DNA of 64,000 nt from Hydrogenophaga sp. (GCA_011391595.1 JAABQG010000001.1:1-64000), one strand, 5' to 3'. Positions 17,100 to 26,366 are shown, counted from the first letter of the stretch. The notes: a model not told the origin generated them from the letters alone. Numbers and translations are program-made.

Positions 17100-17825
17100 A
17101 TGAATCTGCAAGCCATCAAAGTCGCCTGTGCCAGCTGCAATCTGCGGGAGTTGTGCATGCCCATGGGGCTGAACCCACAGGAGCTGGACCGGATCGAAGA
17201 AGTCGTCGCCGTACGGAAGAAGATCAAGCGCGGCACCGCACTGTTCACAAATGGCGACAAATTCACTTCGCTCTACGCCATCCGCACCGGATTTTTCAAA
17301 ACGTGTATCGCAACCGAAGACGGGCGCGATCAGGTGACAGGCTTCCAGATGGCTGGCGAAGTGATCGGACTGGACGGCATCGTCAATGAACAACACACCT
17401 GTGACGCGGTGGCGCTGGAAGATGCCGAGGTCTGCGTCATGCCGTTTGATCGCCTTGAGGAAATTTCCCGCGAGATCAACGCGATGCAGCACCATGTCCA
17501 CAAGATCATGAGCCGCGAAATCGTCAGGGAACACGGCGTCATGTTGCTGTTGGGCAGCATGCGTGCCGAGGAGCGCCTGGCAGCGTTTTTGCTCAATCTG
17601 GTGCAGCGCCTTCATGCCCGCGGCTTCTCGCAATCCGAACTGATCCTGCGCATGACGCGCGAGGAAATCGGCAGCTACCTCGGACTCAAACTCGAAACCG
17701 TCAGTCGCACTTTTTCCAAGTTCGTTGAAGATGGCATCGTGGAGGTCAAGCAGCGCCACGTGCACATTCTGGATACCGACGCCCTCAAGCGCATCGTCAA
17801 CAACAACCAGCAAGCCTGCCTGTAG
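17100..17825 (+). CDS. fnr: FNR-type oxygen-sensing transcription regulator
   Basis: 241-aa CRP/FNR-family activator. Cysteines 10, 13 and 19 plus Cys101 fit the ligand set for an oxygen-labile 4Fe-4S cluster. A cyclic-nucleotide-type beta-roll follows, then a dimerisation helix and a winged helix with MTREEIGSYLGLKLETVSRTF. Its recognition helix carries the E--SR residues that read TTGAT half-sites. It lies divergent from hemN and is surrounded by genes with FNR boxes. It converges with the ccoH-side operon 23 bp downstream. Confidence 0.93.
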   Translation: MNLQAIKVACASCNLRELCMPMGLNPQELDRIEEVVAVRKKIKRGTALFTNGDKFTSLYAIRTGFFKTCIATEDGRDQVTGFQMAGEVIGLDGIVNEQHTCDAVALEDAEVCVMPFDRLEEISREINAMQHHVHKIMSREIVREHGVMLLLGSMRAEERLAAFLLNLVQRLHARGFSQSELILRMTREEIGSYLGLKLETVSRTFSKFVEDGIVEVKQRHVHILDTDALKRIVNNNQQACL

Positions 17826-17848
17826 GTAAAGGTGCCTGCCATAGTGAC

Positions 17849-18142
17849 TTAGCTGCAACCGCCCTGCTTGGGACACCCTTCGGGCCGGCCATCAGCCGGC
17901 AAGGGACAGCGGTTCACTTCAAAAGGTGACATCGACAGCAGCGTCGTCAAGGCGCTGGAGGTCATGGTCATAAGCCAGAACGCGAAAAAAGCCAGCGTGT
18001 AGATGGCTTGGCGGGACATGTCCAGCGGCTGGCCAAACCAGTGCAGATCGGCAGGGTCGACCATGGCGAACACCAGCATCTCCAGCATGCCTGCGACCAG
18101 GAACGCTGGCCAGGCGATCCACATCATTCTTTGAGCCCACAT
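17849..18142 (-). CDS. Small membrane protein with cysteine-rich tail, last gene of the cco operon
   Basis: 97 aa, family not recognised. The start ATG at 18140-18142 has GGGAGA a few bases upstream. Two or three hydrophobic segments (MMWIAWPAFLVAGMLEMLVF, AIYTLAFFAFWLMTMTSS) are followed by a tail with spaced cysteines: VNRCPLPADGRPEGCPKQGGCS. Three cysteines in the last 20 residues suggest a metal-binding or redox site, plausibly for copper delivery to cbb3 oxidase. It lies 31 bp after ccoH. Role is inferred from context and composition. Confidence 0.75.
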   Translation of the reverse strand: MWAQRMMWIAWPAFLVAGMLEMLVFAMVDPADLHWFGQPLDMSRQAIYTLAFFAFWLMTMTSSALTTLLSMSPFEVNRCPLPADGRPEGCPKQGGCS

Positions 18143-18173
18143 GTGTGTCTCCCGGGGTCTGACTGGCAACGGA

Positions 18174-18443
18174 TCAGCGTTCGACGCCGAAGATCTTCTT
18201 GGGCGACACGCCCGTCTGGGCGTGGTTGCGCGCCTGCACTGCCGGTGCAAGGTTGTGATCCGACACGTCCGTTGTCTTGTTGATCTCGGCGTCTTTTCGG
18301 TAATAGTCGTCGATCACCGGGTCTGGACGGGTGACCGCAAGGTAGACGGTGATGAAACTGGCAACCACGACCACGGCCGGACCCGAGATCACGAGCCAGA
18401 CATGGCCAAACTTCCACCACGGTTTCGAAACAGGCTGGTTCAT
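18174..18443 (-). CDS. ccoH: FixH/CcoH family cbb3 oxidase assembly protein
   Basis: 89-aa single-span membrane protein: a short KPWWKFGHVWL N-terminus, one transmembrane helix, and an external part with the FixH motif DPVIDDYYRKDAEIN. It is shorter than classical FixH (about 150 aa) and keeps only the N-terminal part. It follows ccoG by 11 bp. FixH-like proteins assist assembly or stability of the cbb3 complex. Confidence 0.82.
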   Translation of the reverse strand: MNQPVSKPWWKFGHVWLVISGPAVVVVASFITVYLAVTRPDPVIDDYYRKDAEINKTTDVSDHNLAPAVQARNHAQTGVSPKKIFGVER

Positions 18444-18454
18444 GACAGCTCCTT

Positions 18455-19939
18455 TTATCTTGGGACAATGAAGACCGACTTTTCAGTCAGCTTTCCTGGT
18501 GAATCGAGGGATTCGATTTCAAAACTGATGGCGTGAGACCCTGCTGGCGCCCCATCGTAGGGTAACTGCACGTTGATGACTACCCAGCGGGCTTGCGTGG
18601 CCTCCACCGTAAAGCTGCTCTCGGACACCACCGCCAGACCAGGAAGCCCGGTGGCCGTGATCTTGAAGCGCTGCGGTGATTCGGACGCGTTCATGAGTTG
18701 CAGGCGAAACACGTTCTCTATCTTGCCGCCGCTGACAATCCGCGCCAGCGAGCCGCGATCGCGCACGACATCCACCTTGAAGGGAATCCGCAGGCTCAGG
18801 CTGACCATCATCGTGACGACAATGGCCAACAGGATGGACAGGTACACGAGCACCCTGGGGCGCAACATGTGACGGATGACTTCGGCGCGAGACCAGCCCT
18901 CACTCATCGCATGCTGGGTAGAGTAGCGGATCAACCCGCGCGGATAGCCGACCTTGTCCATCACGGTGTCGCAGACATCGATACAGGCCGCACAACTGAT
19001 GCATTCGTACTGCAGCCCTTTTCGGATGTCGATCCCGGTCGGACAAACCTGCACACACAGCGTGCAATCGACGCAGGCGCCGAGACCCATGGCCTTGGGG
19101 TCCGCCTTCTTCGAGCGGGCGCCCCGCGGTTCGCCCCGCGCGGTGTCATAGGAGACGATCAGCGTGTCCTTGTCGAACATGGCGCTCTGAAAGCGCGCAT
19201 ACGGACACATGTACTTGCAGACCTGCTCGCGCATGAAGCCCGCGTTGCCGTACGTGGCAAAGCCATAGAAGAACACCCAGAAGGTCTCCCAGGGTCCCAT
19301 GCCAAAACTGGTGAAAAGCCCGGCCAGTTCACGGATCGGCGTGAAGTATCCGACAAAGGTAAACCCGGTCCATAGGGCCACGGCAATCCAGGCCAGCTGC
19401 TTGCCCGTCTTGCGGGAAAACTTGGCCAATGACAAGGGAGACCCATCCAGACGCATGCGCGCGCTGCGGTCACCCTCGATCTTCTTTTCGATCCACAGGA
19501 AAATCTCGGTGTAGACGGTCTGAGGGCAGGCATAGCCGCACCACTGCCGCCCCGCCACCGCCGTGAACAGGAAAAGCGACAAGGCCGAGATCACCATGAT
19601 CCCGGTCAGGTAAATGAAGTCCTGCGGGTAAAGAACCAGGCCGAAGATGTAAAAGCGGCGAACACCAAGGTCAAACAGGACTGCCTGGCGCTGCCCCCAC
19701 TCCAGCCACGGCAGACCATAAAAGATGATCTGGGTGAAAAACACCAGCCCCCAGCGCCACTTCGAGAACAGACCCGAGACACTGCGCGGGTAGATCTTCT
19801 TGTGTGCCTGGTACAGGGAGACCAGTTCCCCGTCCGCATCCAGCGGCTCAGCCTTGGGCTGCGCAGCGGGTTGCGTGGCGGCAGAAGCGAGTGGCGCAGC
19901 TTTCGCGTCTTCGGAGTTCAAAGCGAAGGCTGCCTTCAA
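18455..19939 (-). CDS. ccoG: Cytochrome c oxidase accessory protein CcoG (FixG/RdxA)
   Basis: 494-aa membrane ferredoxin-like protein that acts as a cupric reductase for cbb3 maturation. After the polar N-terminus come four to five membrane helices. The ferredoxin motifs are CVDCTLCVQVCPTGIDI and CISCAACIDVCD, which hold two 4Fe-4S clusters. An extra WCGYACPQTVYTE motif lies near the membrane, and an Ig-like FixG C-terminal domain ends the protein. It is 24 bp downstream of ccoP. Confidence 0.93.
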   Translation of the reverse strand: MKAAFALNSEDAKAAPLASAATQPAAQPKAEPLDADGELVSLYQAHKKIYPRSVSGLFSKWRWGLVFFTQIIFYGLPWLEWGQRQAVLFDLGVRRFYIFGLVLYPQDFIYLTGIMVISALSLFLFTAVAGRQWCGYACPQTVYTEIFLWIEKKIEGDRSARMRLDGSPLSLAKFSRKTGKQLAWIAVALWTGFTFVGYFTPIRELAGLFTSFGMGPWETFWVFFYGFATYGNAGFMREQVCKYMCPYARFQSAMFDKDTLIVSYDTARGEPRGARSKKADPKAMGLGACVDCTLCVQVCPTGIDIRKGLQYECISCAACIDVCDTVMDKVGYPRGLIRYSTQHAMSEGWSRAEVIRHMLRPRVLVYLSILLAIVVTMMVSLSLRIPFKVDVVRDRGSLARIVSGGKIENVFRLQLMNASESPQRFKITATGLPGLAVVSESSFTVEATQARWVVINVQLPYDGAPAGSHAISFEIESLDSPGKLTEKSVFIVPR

Positions 19940-19963
19940 ATCATGAGTCTGCCCAGGTCCAGT

Positions 19964-20881
19964 CTACTTGGCAGCTACGGGGGCATTGTTCGACAGGCCC
20001 CAGACGTAGGCTGTCAGCACATTGACTTGCGCATCGGTCAGCTTGTCGGCCTGGGCCGGCATGACGTTCACCTTGCCGTTGTTGATCATGGCCACAATCG
20101 CTGCCTCGCCATAACCATGGAGCCAGATATCGTCCGTCAGATTCGGCGCGCCGAGCGCCGCATTGCCTTTGCCGTCCATGCCATGGCAGGCGGCGCACAC
20201 GGCAAACTTGGGCTTGCCCAAAGCGGCCTTGACCGAGTCGTGGGGGCCCTTCGACAGGCTCATCACATAGTTTGCGAGGTTGCTCACATCCTCGGAGGTG
20301 CCCACGGCTGCTGCCATGGGCGGCATGTTGCCGGTGCGGCCTTTTGTGATGTTGGTCTTGATGATTTCCGGCGTGCCGCCACCGATCCAGTCGTTATCGG
20401 TCAGGTTCGGAAACCCCTTGCTGCCCTTGGCATCAGACCCGTGGCACTGCGAGCAGTTGTTCATGAACAGCCGCTCGCCAATGGCCATGGCTTGGGTGTT
20501 CTTGCTCAGGTCTTGCGGCGTCATCGCGGCAAACTTCGCGTAAGTCGGCGCGATCTCGACATTGCCCCTGTCCACCTCGGTCTGATGAAGTCCACTGGAT
20601 GTCCAGCCCAGTTTTCCCGGGAAACTGCCTAGGCCGGGATAAAGCACCAGATAGATCAGGCTAAAGACGATGGTGATGACAAACAGCCACACCCACCAGC
20701 GTGGCAGGGGGTTGTTCATCTCGCGCAGATCGCCGTCCCAAACGTGGCCCGTGGTGTTGTCGTTGGCCGTCATCGCCTTGGCCTTGCCACTGAACCACAG
20801 CAGCAGTGCGCAGGCAAGAATGCTGACCAAGGTGATGCCAGCGACGTAAAAAGACCAGAAATTGCTTGTGAAGTCACTCAT
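19964..20881 (-). CDS. ccoP: cbb3-type cytochrome c oxidase subunit III CcoP (dihaem)
   Basis: 305-aa subunit that takes electrons from soluble cytochrome c. It has two N-terminal membrane helices, with the characteristic HVWDGDLREMNNPLPRWWVW between them, then two cytochrome c domains with CSQCH (Cys143) and CAACH (about residue 235). The start is at 20881, with a short GGA and an A-rich run before it. It is the fourth gene of ccoNOQP. Confidence 0.95.
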   Translation of the reverse strand: MSDFTSNFWSFYVAGITLVSILACALLLWFSGKAKAMTANDNTTGHVWDGDLREMNNPLPRWWVWLFVITIVFSLIYLVLYPGLGSFPGKLGWTSSGLHQTEVDRGNVEIAPTYAKFAAMTPQDLSKNTQAMAIGERLFMNNCSQCHGSDAKGSKGFPNLTDNDWIGGGTPEIIKTNITKGRTGNMPPMAAAVGTSEDVSNLANYVMSLSKGPHDSVKAALGKPKFAVCAACHGMDGKGNAALGAPNLTDDIWLHGYGEAAIVAMINNGKVNVMPAQADKLTDAQVNVLTAYVWGLSNNAPVAAK

Positions 20882-20902
20882 TTTTTTTCCTTTTGCGGCC
20901 GG

Positions 20903-21046
20903 TCAGTCTTGCTCGAAAGGCAGGTTTGCGGCTTCTTCAAAGTCACGCGCGTTGCGACGGGACCAAGCCCACGCCACAATGCCCAGAAAGGTGACGAAGC
21001 TGACCACGGTGGCGATTGAGCGCAGGGTATTGATATCAATGTCCAT
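20903..21046 (-). CDS. ccoQ: cbb3 oxidase subunit CcoQ
   Basis: 47-aa protein in its canonical place between ccoO and ccoP. The translation starts MDIDINTLRSIATVVSF, has one transmembrane helix ending in GIVAWAWSRR, and a short acidic tail FEEAANLPFEQD. The conserved W-S-RR-N pattern after the helix matches CcoQ/FixQ, a subunit that stabilises the complex. Confidence 0.88.
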   Translation of the reverse strand: MDIDINTLRSIATVVSFVTFLGIVAWAWSRRNARDFEEAANLPFEQD

Positions 21047-21064
21047 GACTGCAAATTCCTGTTT

Positions 21065-21691
21065 TTACTTGCGGGCCAGCCCCAAGCCCTGCAGATACGC
21101 GATCACGGCCTCGAGCTCGGTCTTGCCCTTGACGTCTTCAGACGCGCTGGCAATCTGGGCATCGGTGTACGGCACGCCCACGGTGCGAAGGGCCTTCATG
21201 TGCGCTGGCATCACGGCGGCATCGACCATCGATTTGGCCAGCCACGGATAGGCCGGCATGTTGGACTCCGGCACGAGGTCGCGCGGGTTGATCATGTGGA
21301 TGCGGTGCCACTCGTCGCTGTACTTGCCGCCGACGCGAGCCAGATCAGGCCCGGTGCGCTTGCTGCCCCACTGGAACGGATGGTCGAAAACCGACTCGCC
21401 CGCCACCGAATAGGGGCCGTAGCGCAGGGTTTCGGCACGGAAGGGACGAATCATCTGCGAGTGGCAGTTGTAGCAACCCTCGCGAACGTAGACGTCGCGT
21501 CCGGCCAGTTGCAGCGCGGTGTAGGGCTCAACGCCCTTGATCGGTGTCGTCGTGGATTTCTGAAAGAACAGGGGCACGATCTCAACCAGCCCTCCGACCA
21601 GGAGGACGATCAGGATCAGCACGATCATCAGGAAGTTGTTGGTCTCGATCTTTTCGTGGGAAAGACCGCCGGAAGATTGATGGTTGGCCAT
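21065..21691 (-). CDS. ccoO: cbb3-type cytochrome c oxidase subunit II CcoO (monohaem)
   Basis: 208-aa membrane-anchored cytochrome c. An N-terminal helix ([20 protein letters not shown]) precedes the haem motif CYNCH near residue 73 and the CcoO-specific [16 protein letters not shown] methionine in [10 protein letters not shown] is the likely sixth ligand. GAGGAG lies upstream of the start. It follows ccoN by 13 bp. Confidence 0.95.
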   Translation of the reverse strand: MANHQSSGGLSHEKIETNNFLMIVLILIVLLVGGLVEIVPLFFQKSTTTPIKGVEPYTALQLAGRDVYVREGCYNCHSQMIRPFRAETLRYGPYSVAGESVFDHPFQWGSKRTGPDLARVGGKYSDEWHRIHMINPRDLVPESNMPAYPWLAKSMVDAAVMPAHMKALRTVGVPYTDAQIASASEDVKGKTELEAVIAYLQGLGLARK

Positions 21692-21704
21692 ATTGTTGTT
21701 CTCC

Positions 21705-23141
21705 TCAGGCGTGAGCCGTGGCGGTGGGGATGGTCACCGTGACCGAACGGCCCGCAGTCGCGGTCTTGAGGACGTTCCACAGCATGATGATCATGCCGGT
21801 GAGGTACAGCAGACCGCCGCCGAGGCGAAGCACGTAGAACGGGTAGGTTGCCTTGACGGACTCGACGAAGGTGTAGGTCAGCGTGCCGTCGGCATTGATG
21901 GCGCGCCACATCAGTCCCTGCATCACACCGGCAATCCACATCGCCGCGATATAGATCACGATGCCGATGGTGGCCGTCCAGAAATGAATCTCGACCGCCT
22001 TGACGCTGTACATCTGCTTCTGGCCAAACAGCTTCGGAATAAGGAAGTACATGGAACCCATGGTCACCAGACCCACCCAGCCCAAAGCGCCGGAGTGAAC
22101 GTGGCCGACGGTCCAGTCGGTGTAGTGCGACAGGGCGTTGACTGTCTTGATCGACATCATCGGGCCTTCAAACGTCGACATGCCGTAGAAGGAAAGCGAA
22201 ACGATCAGGAAACGCAGGATGGGATCATCGCGCAGTTTGTGCCAGGCGCCGGACAGGGTCATGATGCCGTTGATCATGCCGCCCCAGCTTGGCGCCAGCA
22301 GGATCAGCGAGAACACCATGCCGACCGATTGCGTCCAGTCCGGCAGAGCCGTGAAGTGCAGGTGGTGGGGACCGGCCCACATGTAGGTGAAGATCAAAGC
22401 CCAGAAGTGGACGATGGACAGGCGGTAGCTGTAGACCGGGCGTCCAGCCTGCTTGGGAATGAAGTAATACATCATGCCCAGGAAGCCAGCGGTCAGGAAG
22501 AAGCCCACGGCGTTGTGACCGTACCACCACTGCACCATGGCGTCCTGCACACCGGCATAGGCCGAATAGGACTTCATGGCACCGGCGGGAATGGCCGCGC
22601 TGTTGACGAGGTGCAGAAGCGCCACAGCCAGAATGAACGCTCCGTAGAACCAGTTGGCCACATAAATGTGACGCACCTTGCGGGTGCCGACTGTGCCAAA
22701 GAAGACCACCGCGAAGGCCACCCAGACCAGGGTGATCAGGATGTCAATCGGCCACTCGAGTTCGGCATATTCCTTGCCTTGGGTGTAACCCAGTGGCAGG
22801 GAGAGCGCAGCTGCCAGAATGACCAGTTGCCAGCCCCAGAAGGTGAAGGCGGCCAGCTTGTCCGAGAACAGGCGAACCTGGCAGGTACGCTGCACCACGT
22901 AATAGGCTGTCGCAAACAGGCCACAACCACCGAACGCAAAAATCACCGCATTGGTGTGCAGAGGGCGCAATCGGCCATAGCTCAGCCAGGGAATGCCCAT
23001 ATTGAGTTCCGGCCAGGCCAACTGGGCGGCAATGATCACGCCCACCAGCATCCCGACCACGCCCCACACGACCGTCATGATGGCAAATTGACGCACAACG
23101 GTATCGTTGTACGCAGTCGCCTGCGAGTTTGGAAACTTCAT
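21705..23141 (-). CDS. ccoN: cbb3-type cytochrome c oxidase catalytic subunit I CcoN
   Basis: 478-aa haem-copper oxidase subunit with about twelve helices, holding haem b, haem b3 and CuB. Metal-ligand histidines are visible in [47 protein letters not shown] and [13 protein letters not shown]. It is the high-affinity terminal oxidase for low oxygen. AAGGTG lies before the ATG at 23141, and a perfect FNR box is centred 68 bp upstream. It starts the ccoNOQPG operon. Confidence 0.96.
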   Translation of the reverse strand: MKFPNSQATAYNDTVVRQFAIMTVVWGVVGMLVGVIIAAQLAWPELNMGIPWLSYGRLRPLHTNAVIFAFGGCGLFATAYYVVQRTCQVRLFSDKLAAFTFWGWQLVILAAALSLPLGYTQGKEYAELEWPIDILITLVWVAFAVVFFGTVGTRKVRHIYVANWFYGAFILAVALLHLVNSAAIPAGAMKSYSAYAGVQDAMVQWWYGHNAVGFFLTAGFLGMMYYFIPKQAGRPVYSYRLSIVHFWALIFTYMWAGPHHLHFTALPDWTQSVGMVFSLILLAPSWGGMINGIMTLSGAWHKLRDDPILRFLIVSLSFYGMSTFEGPMMSIKTVNALSHYTDWTVGHVHSGALGWVGLVTMGSMYFLIPKLFGQKQMYSVKAVEIHFWTATIGIVIYIAAMWIAGVMQGLMWRAINADGTLTYTFVESVKATYPFYVLRLGGGLLYLTGMIIMLWNVLKTATAGRSVTVTIPTATAHA

Positions 23142-23202
23142 TTACAGCACCTTTACCAAAAAAACCATCGGGCGAGTGTGGCCTAAGCGATCTTGCACGG
23201 AC

Positions 23203-23216
23203 TTGATGAATATCAA
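23203..23216 (-). promoter_or_regulatory. Perfect FNR box upstream of ccoN
   Basis: TTGATGAATATCAA is an exact TTGAT-N4-ATCAA match. It overlaps the last codons of ccoS, so the ccoI-ccoS and ccoN units are separated by this promoter, and low oxygen should induce ccoNOQP. Confidence 0.92.
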
Positions 23217-23350
23217 TCGTTCTTCAGAATCCGTTCACCTTCGGCCTCGATATCTTCAAACTGACCCCGAAATATGGCCCACCAAAACCCGCCCAAAATG
23301 AAAAACACCAAGACGACTGACAGCGGGATCAGCAAATACAGGATATCCAT
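23213..23350 (-). CDS. ccoS: cbb3 oxidase maturation protein CcoS
   Basis: 45-aa single-span protein: MDILYLLIPLSVVLVFFILG, then GFWWAIFRGQFEDIEAEGER. The pattern helix-WA-F--QF-D-E-EG--IL is diagnostic of CcoS/FixS, needed for cofactor insertion. Its ATG shares one base with the ccoI stop (TGATG), so the two are coupled. The 3' end overlaps the ccoN FNR box. Confidence 0.9.
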   Translation of the reverse strand: MDILYLLIPLSVVLVFFILGGFWWAIFRGQFEDIEAEGERILKND

Positions 23351-25677
23351 CAGACCATTTCCAGAGTTTCCACCTTGCCCGAAAGGCGCAAGGCGTTCAC
23401 CACCACCACCAGCGAACTGAGCGCCATGCCCAGCCCTGCCAGCCAGGCCGGCAGCCAGCCAAACACCGCCAGAGGGACGCAGATGGCGTTGTAGCACCCA
23501 GCCCACCAGAGATTTTGCCGCACGACGCGCATCGTGCGCCGCGCCAGTTGCAGGGTCTGGGCCACGCTGGCCAGCTGCTCACCCATGATCACGAAGTCCG
23601 CCTGGGCCTGAGCCAGCGGCACCGCCTGCCCGAAGGCAAACGAGGCGTGGGCACCGGCCAGAACGGGCCCGTCGTTGAGTCCATCTCCCACCATGGCCAC
23701 CTTGTGGCCCTGCTCCTGTGCCTGATACAGAAAGGCCAGCTTGTCCTGCGGCGAACAGCCGCCGCGCGCGTCATCGATGCCCAGTTCGCCGGCCACGCGC
23801 GCCACGGCGGCTGCGCCGTCGCCCGACAGCAGCCGTACCGAAATGCCACTCGCGCGCAACGCCTGCACCGTGGCATGAGCGTCGCGCCGCAAGTCCTCAC
23901 GCAATTCGAACGTGGCGACCCATCCCGTGTCGTCGGCCAGACACACCTGCAACGCCTCGGCGTGTGGCTGCCCCAGCCCGCAAAATGCCGCCGAGCCCAG
24001 GCGCAGTGTTCGAACCCCGCTTTGTTCGACCTGTCCAGTCACGCCCTGCCCCGCCACTTCCCTGACCTCATCGGCCCGCAGTTCGGGCATTCCGGCACAC
24101 GCAGCGGCCGCCGCCAGAGCCCGTGACACCGGGTGCAGCGACTGGCGCGCCAGCGCCGCCGCCAAACCCAGCGCCTGGTCACGGCTCACGCCGTCGCGGG
24201 TCGTGACCGCCGCCAGGGCAAACGCATCGCGTGTGAGCGTGCCGGTCTTGTCAAACACCACGGTGTCCACCGCTGCCAGTGTCTCGAGTGCCTGCAGGCG
24301 TCGCACCAGGACCCCGCGTCGCGCCAGCGCGCCGGCACTGGCCAGCATCGCGGCCGGCGTCGCCAGCGACAGCGCACAGGGACAGGTCACCACCAGCACC
24401 GCCACAGCGACCATCAACGCATGCCCGGGATCATGCGACCACCAGAAAGCGCAGGCGCCGCCGGCTGCAACCAGCACCGCGATCAGGAAGGGTTTGGCCA
24501 CGCGGTCGGCCAGTTGCGCGATATGCGGCTTGGTGGTGGACGCCGCGTCCATCAGGGCCACGATCTGCGCGAATCGGGTCTGCGCGCCGATGCGCTCCAC
24601 GCGTACCCACACCACCGATGCCAGGTTGTGGCTGCCGGCAACCACCGCGCCGCCCTTTCCACGCGGCACAGGACGCGACTCGCCGGTGAGCAAAGACTCG
24701 TCAGCCAGGGTTTCGCCCTGCACCACCACGCCATCGGCCGGAAACGCCTCGCCCGGAAGCACGCGAATGACATCCCCCGCCCCCAGTCGGCGCACGGCAA
24801 CGCGCTCAAAGTCACCGTTGGCCTGCTGCCGCTCCACACTGTCGGGCAGGCGGTTCATCAACGCCTCCAGCGCGCCAGCCGTTCGGTCACGCAGGCGCAA
24901 TTCCAGCCAGCGGCCCGTCAGCAGGAAAAAAACGAACATGGTCAACGAGTCGAAGTACACCTCGGCGCCGAAGATGCCCTGGGGCTCAAAAGTCCCGGCG
25001 GTACTGACGATGAAAGTGATGCCCATGCCCAGCGCAACCGGGAGATCCATGCTCACCCTGCGCATTCGCAGATCACGCAAAGCGTTGCTGAAAAACGGTC
25101 CGCAGGAGAACAGCATCACCGGCAGGGTCAACACCCACGAGGCCCAGCGCAGCAACTGCGCCATCTCGGGTGTCAAGTCGCCCGGCGCGGCCACGTAGGC
25201 CGGCCACGCATACATCATGACCTGCATCATGCAAAGGCCGGCCACGCCCATGCGCCAGATCGCCTTTCGCATCTCGACCTTGCGCCGGTCATTGGCGAAG
25301 GCATCGTTGGCGGGCACCGCCGGATACCCTGCGAGACGCGCCGCGTCCATCCAGCCCGAGGGCTTGACGGCCGCGTCCGACCAGACAATGCGCCCCCGGT
25401 GGCTGGCCGCGCTCACACGCACCGATTCCACGCCGGGCACGGCACGCAACGCCTCCTCGATCGTCAAGGCGCATGCGGCACAGTGCATGCCCTCAAACAC
25501 CACGCTTGATTCCCAGCACGAAGGCCTGTCCGCAACGGGCCGGCTGAAGGCCGACCACTCCTGGGCGTCATCAAGGACGGCCAGCCGATCCTGCGCCGAC
25601 GCCCCAAGGACCGCCGCTGGCGAGCCGGTGGCGCCCGGCAGTGCGGAAAGGCTGGCGGTTGTACTTGCGGTGACCAT
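23350..25677 (-). CDS. ccoI: Copper-exporting P1B-type ATPase for cbb3 oxidase assembly (CcoI/FixI)
   Basis: 775-aa heavy-metal ATPase. An N-terminal metal-binding domain has GMHCAACALTIEEAL. Later come the TGES actuator loop, the transmembrane CPC motif (VTCPCALSLATP), the DKTGTLT phosphorylation site and GDGLNDGPVL. It supplies copper to the CuB site of CcoN. There is no ribosome site before the ATG at 25677 (the preceding bases are TTAAGCTTAATCG), so the start may be leaderless or lie further in. An FNR box is centred 40 bp upstream. Confidence 0.93.
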   Translation of the reverse strand: MVTASTTASLSALPGATGSPAAVLGASAQDRLAVLDDAQEWSAFSRPVADRPSCWESSVVFEGMHCAACALTIEEALRAVPGVESVRVSAASHRGRIVWSDAAVKPSGWMDAARLAGYPAVPANDAFANDRRKVEMRKAIWRMGVAGLCMMQVMMYAWPAYVAAPGDLTPEMAQLLRWASWVLTLPVMLFSCGPFFSNALRDLRMRRVSMDLPVALGMGITFIVSTAGTFEPQGIFGAEVYFDSLTMFVFFLLTGRWLELRLRDRTAGALEALMNRLPDSVERQQANGDFERVAVRRLGAGDVIRVLPGEAFPADGVVVQGETLADESLLTGESRPVPRGKGGAVVAGSHNLASVVWVRVERIGAQTRFAQIVALMDAASTTKPHIAQLADRVAKPFLIAVLVAAGGACAFWWSHDPGHALMVAVAVLVVTCPCALSLATPAAMLASAGALARRGVLVRRLQALETLAAVDTVVFDKTGTLTRDAFALAAVTTRDGVSRDQALGLAAALARQSLHPVSRALAAAAACAGMPELRADEVREVAGQGVTGQVEQSGVRTLRLGSAAFCGLGQPHAEALQVCLADDTGWVATFELREDLRRDAHATVQALRASGISVRLLSGDGAAAVARVAGELGIDDARGGCSPQDKLAFLYQAQEQGHKVAMVGDGLNDGPVLAGAHASFAFGQAVPLAQAQADFVIMGEQLASVAQTLQLARRTMRVVRQNLWWAGCYNAICVPLAVFGWLPAWLAGLGMALSSLVVVVNALRLSGKVETLEMV

Positions 25678-25710
25678 CGATTAAGCTTAACTGCAATGCC
25701 TCAGCTTGTC

Positions 25711-25724
25711 TTGATCTGAATCAA
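25711..25724. promoter_or_regulatory. Perfect FNR box between ccoI and uspA
   Basis: TTGATCTGAATCAA matches the consensus exactly. On the plus side TATTCT at 25746-25751 sits at -10 spacing for a class II site, giving a short leader before uspA. On the minus side a -41.5 geometry would start transcription at about the ccoI ATG. Confidence 0.9.
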
Positions 25725-25778
25725 GACTGGCGGCGGAGGAAGCGTTATTCTTAATCTACCAATTACCAGGAGCACACC

Positions 25779-26222
25779 ATGTATGCACGCATCCTCGTCG
25801 CCACCGACGGTTCCACCCTGTCCAAGAAGGCCGTCAACTCGGCCATTTCACTCGCAGCCCTGTGCGGTGCCGAGCTCGTTGCCATCAAGGTCGTTCCCCG
25901 CTACCCGCAGAGCTACTTCGAAGGCTCCATTCCGTTGTCCGTCGACGACGTGAAAAGGGTTGAAAAACAGTGGGCTGAAGACGGTCAGGCTGTGGTTGAT
26001 GCTGTCAAGAAGACCGCTGCCGCCAAGGGCGTGACCGTCAAGGCCGTCACGGTCAAGTCCGACCTGGTGTCCGACGCACTGATTTCTGCGGCCACCAAGT
26101 ACAAGGCCGACCTGATCGTCATGGCCTCGCACGGCCGCAAGGGCATCAAGCGCCTGCTGCTGGGCAGCGAAACCCAGCATGTGCTGACGCATTCGCACAT
26201 CCCGGTGCTGGTGTTGCGCTGA
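25779..26222 (+). CDS. Universal stress protein UspA family
   Basis: 147-aa single-domain Usp. It has the YARILVATDGSTLSKKAV strand-loop and the ATP-binding pattern SHGRKGIKRLLLGS (glycine, nine residues, GS), followed by THSHIPVLVLR. AGGAG lies a few bases upstream of the ATG. A perfect FNR box with well-placed -10 suggests induction at low oxygen together with cbb3 oxidase. The first glycine of the usual G-2x-G motif is alanine here. Confidence 0.9.
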   Translation: MYARILVATDGSTLSKKAVNSAISLAALCGAELVAIKVVPRYPQSYFEGSIPLSVDDVKRVEKQWAEDGQAVVDAVKKTAAAKGVTVKAVTVKSDLVSDALISAATKYKADLIVMASHGRKGIKRLLLGSETQHVLTHSHIPVLVLR

Positions 26223-26245
26223 TTCTTGAAGAAAAATAGCCATTC

Positions 26246-26273
26246 CCATCGTGGAATGGTCACAGTCTGCTAT
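26246..26273 (-). repeat. Dispersed 28-bp repeat, copy 3
   Basis: On the minus strand it reads ATAGC, 6 nt, TGACC, 5 nt, ACGATGG. It lies in the uspA 3' untranslated region, 24 bp after the stop and before the terminator. Confidence 0.75.
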
Positions 26274-26300
26274 TGAATCAGAAGTCAATGGCGCAGCAGG

Positions 26301-26325
26301 AAGCCCGGCCCCACCGGGCTTTTTT
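26301..26325 (+). terminator. Rho-independent terminator of uspA
   Basis: AAGCCCGG pairs with CCGGGCTT around a five-base loop and is followed by a run of six T residues. Confidence 0.85.
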
Positions 26326-26366
26326 GCCTGGCGTCGTCGGCTGACGGCCCGCCAGATCAGGTCAAC

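Noticed and set aside
21684-23186. Long plus-strand open frame opposite ccoN
   Set aside because: No domain and shadow-like composition; ccoN is certain.
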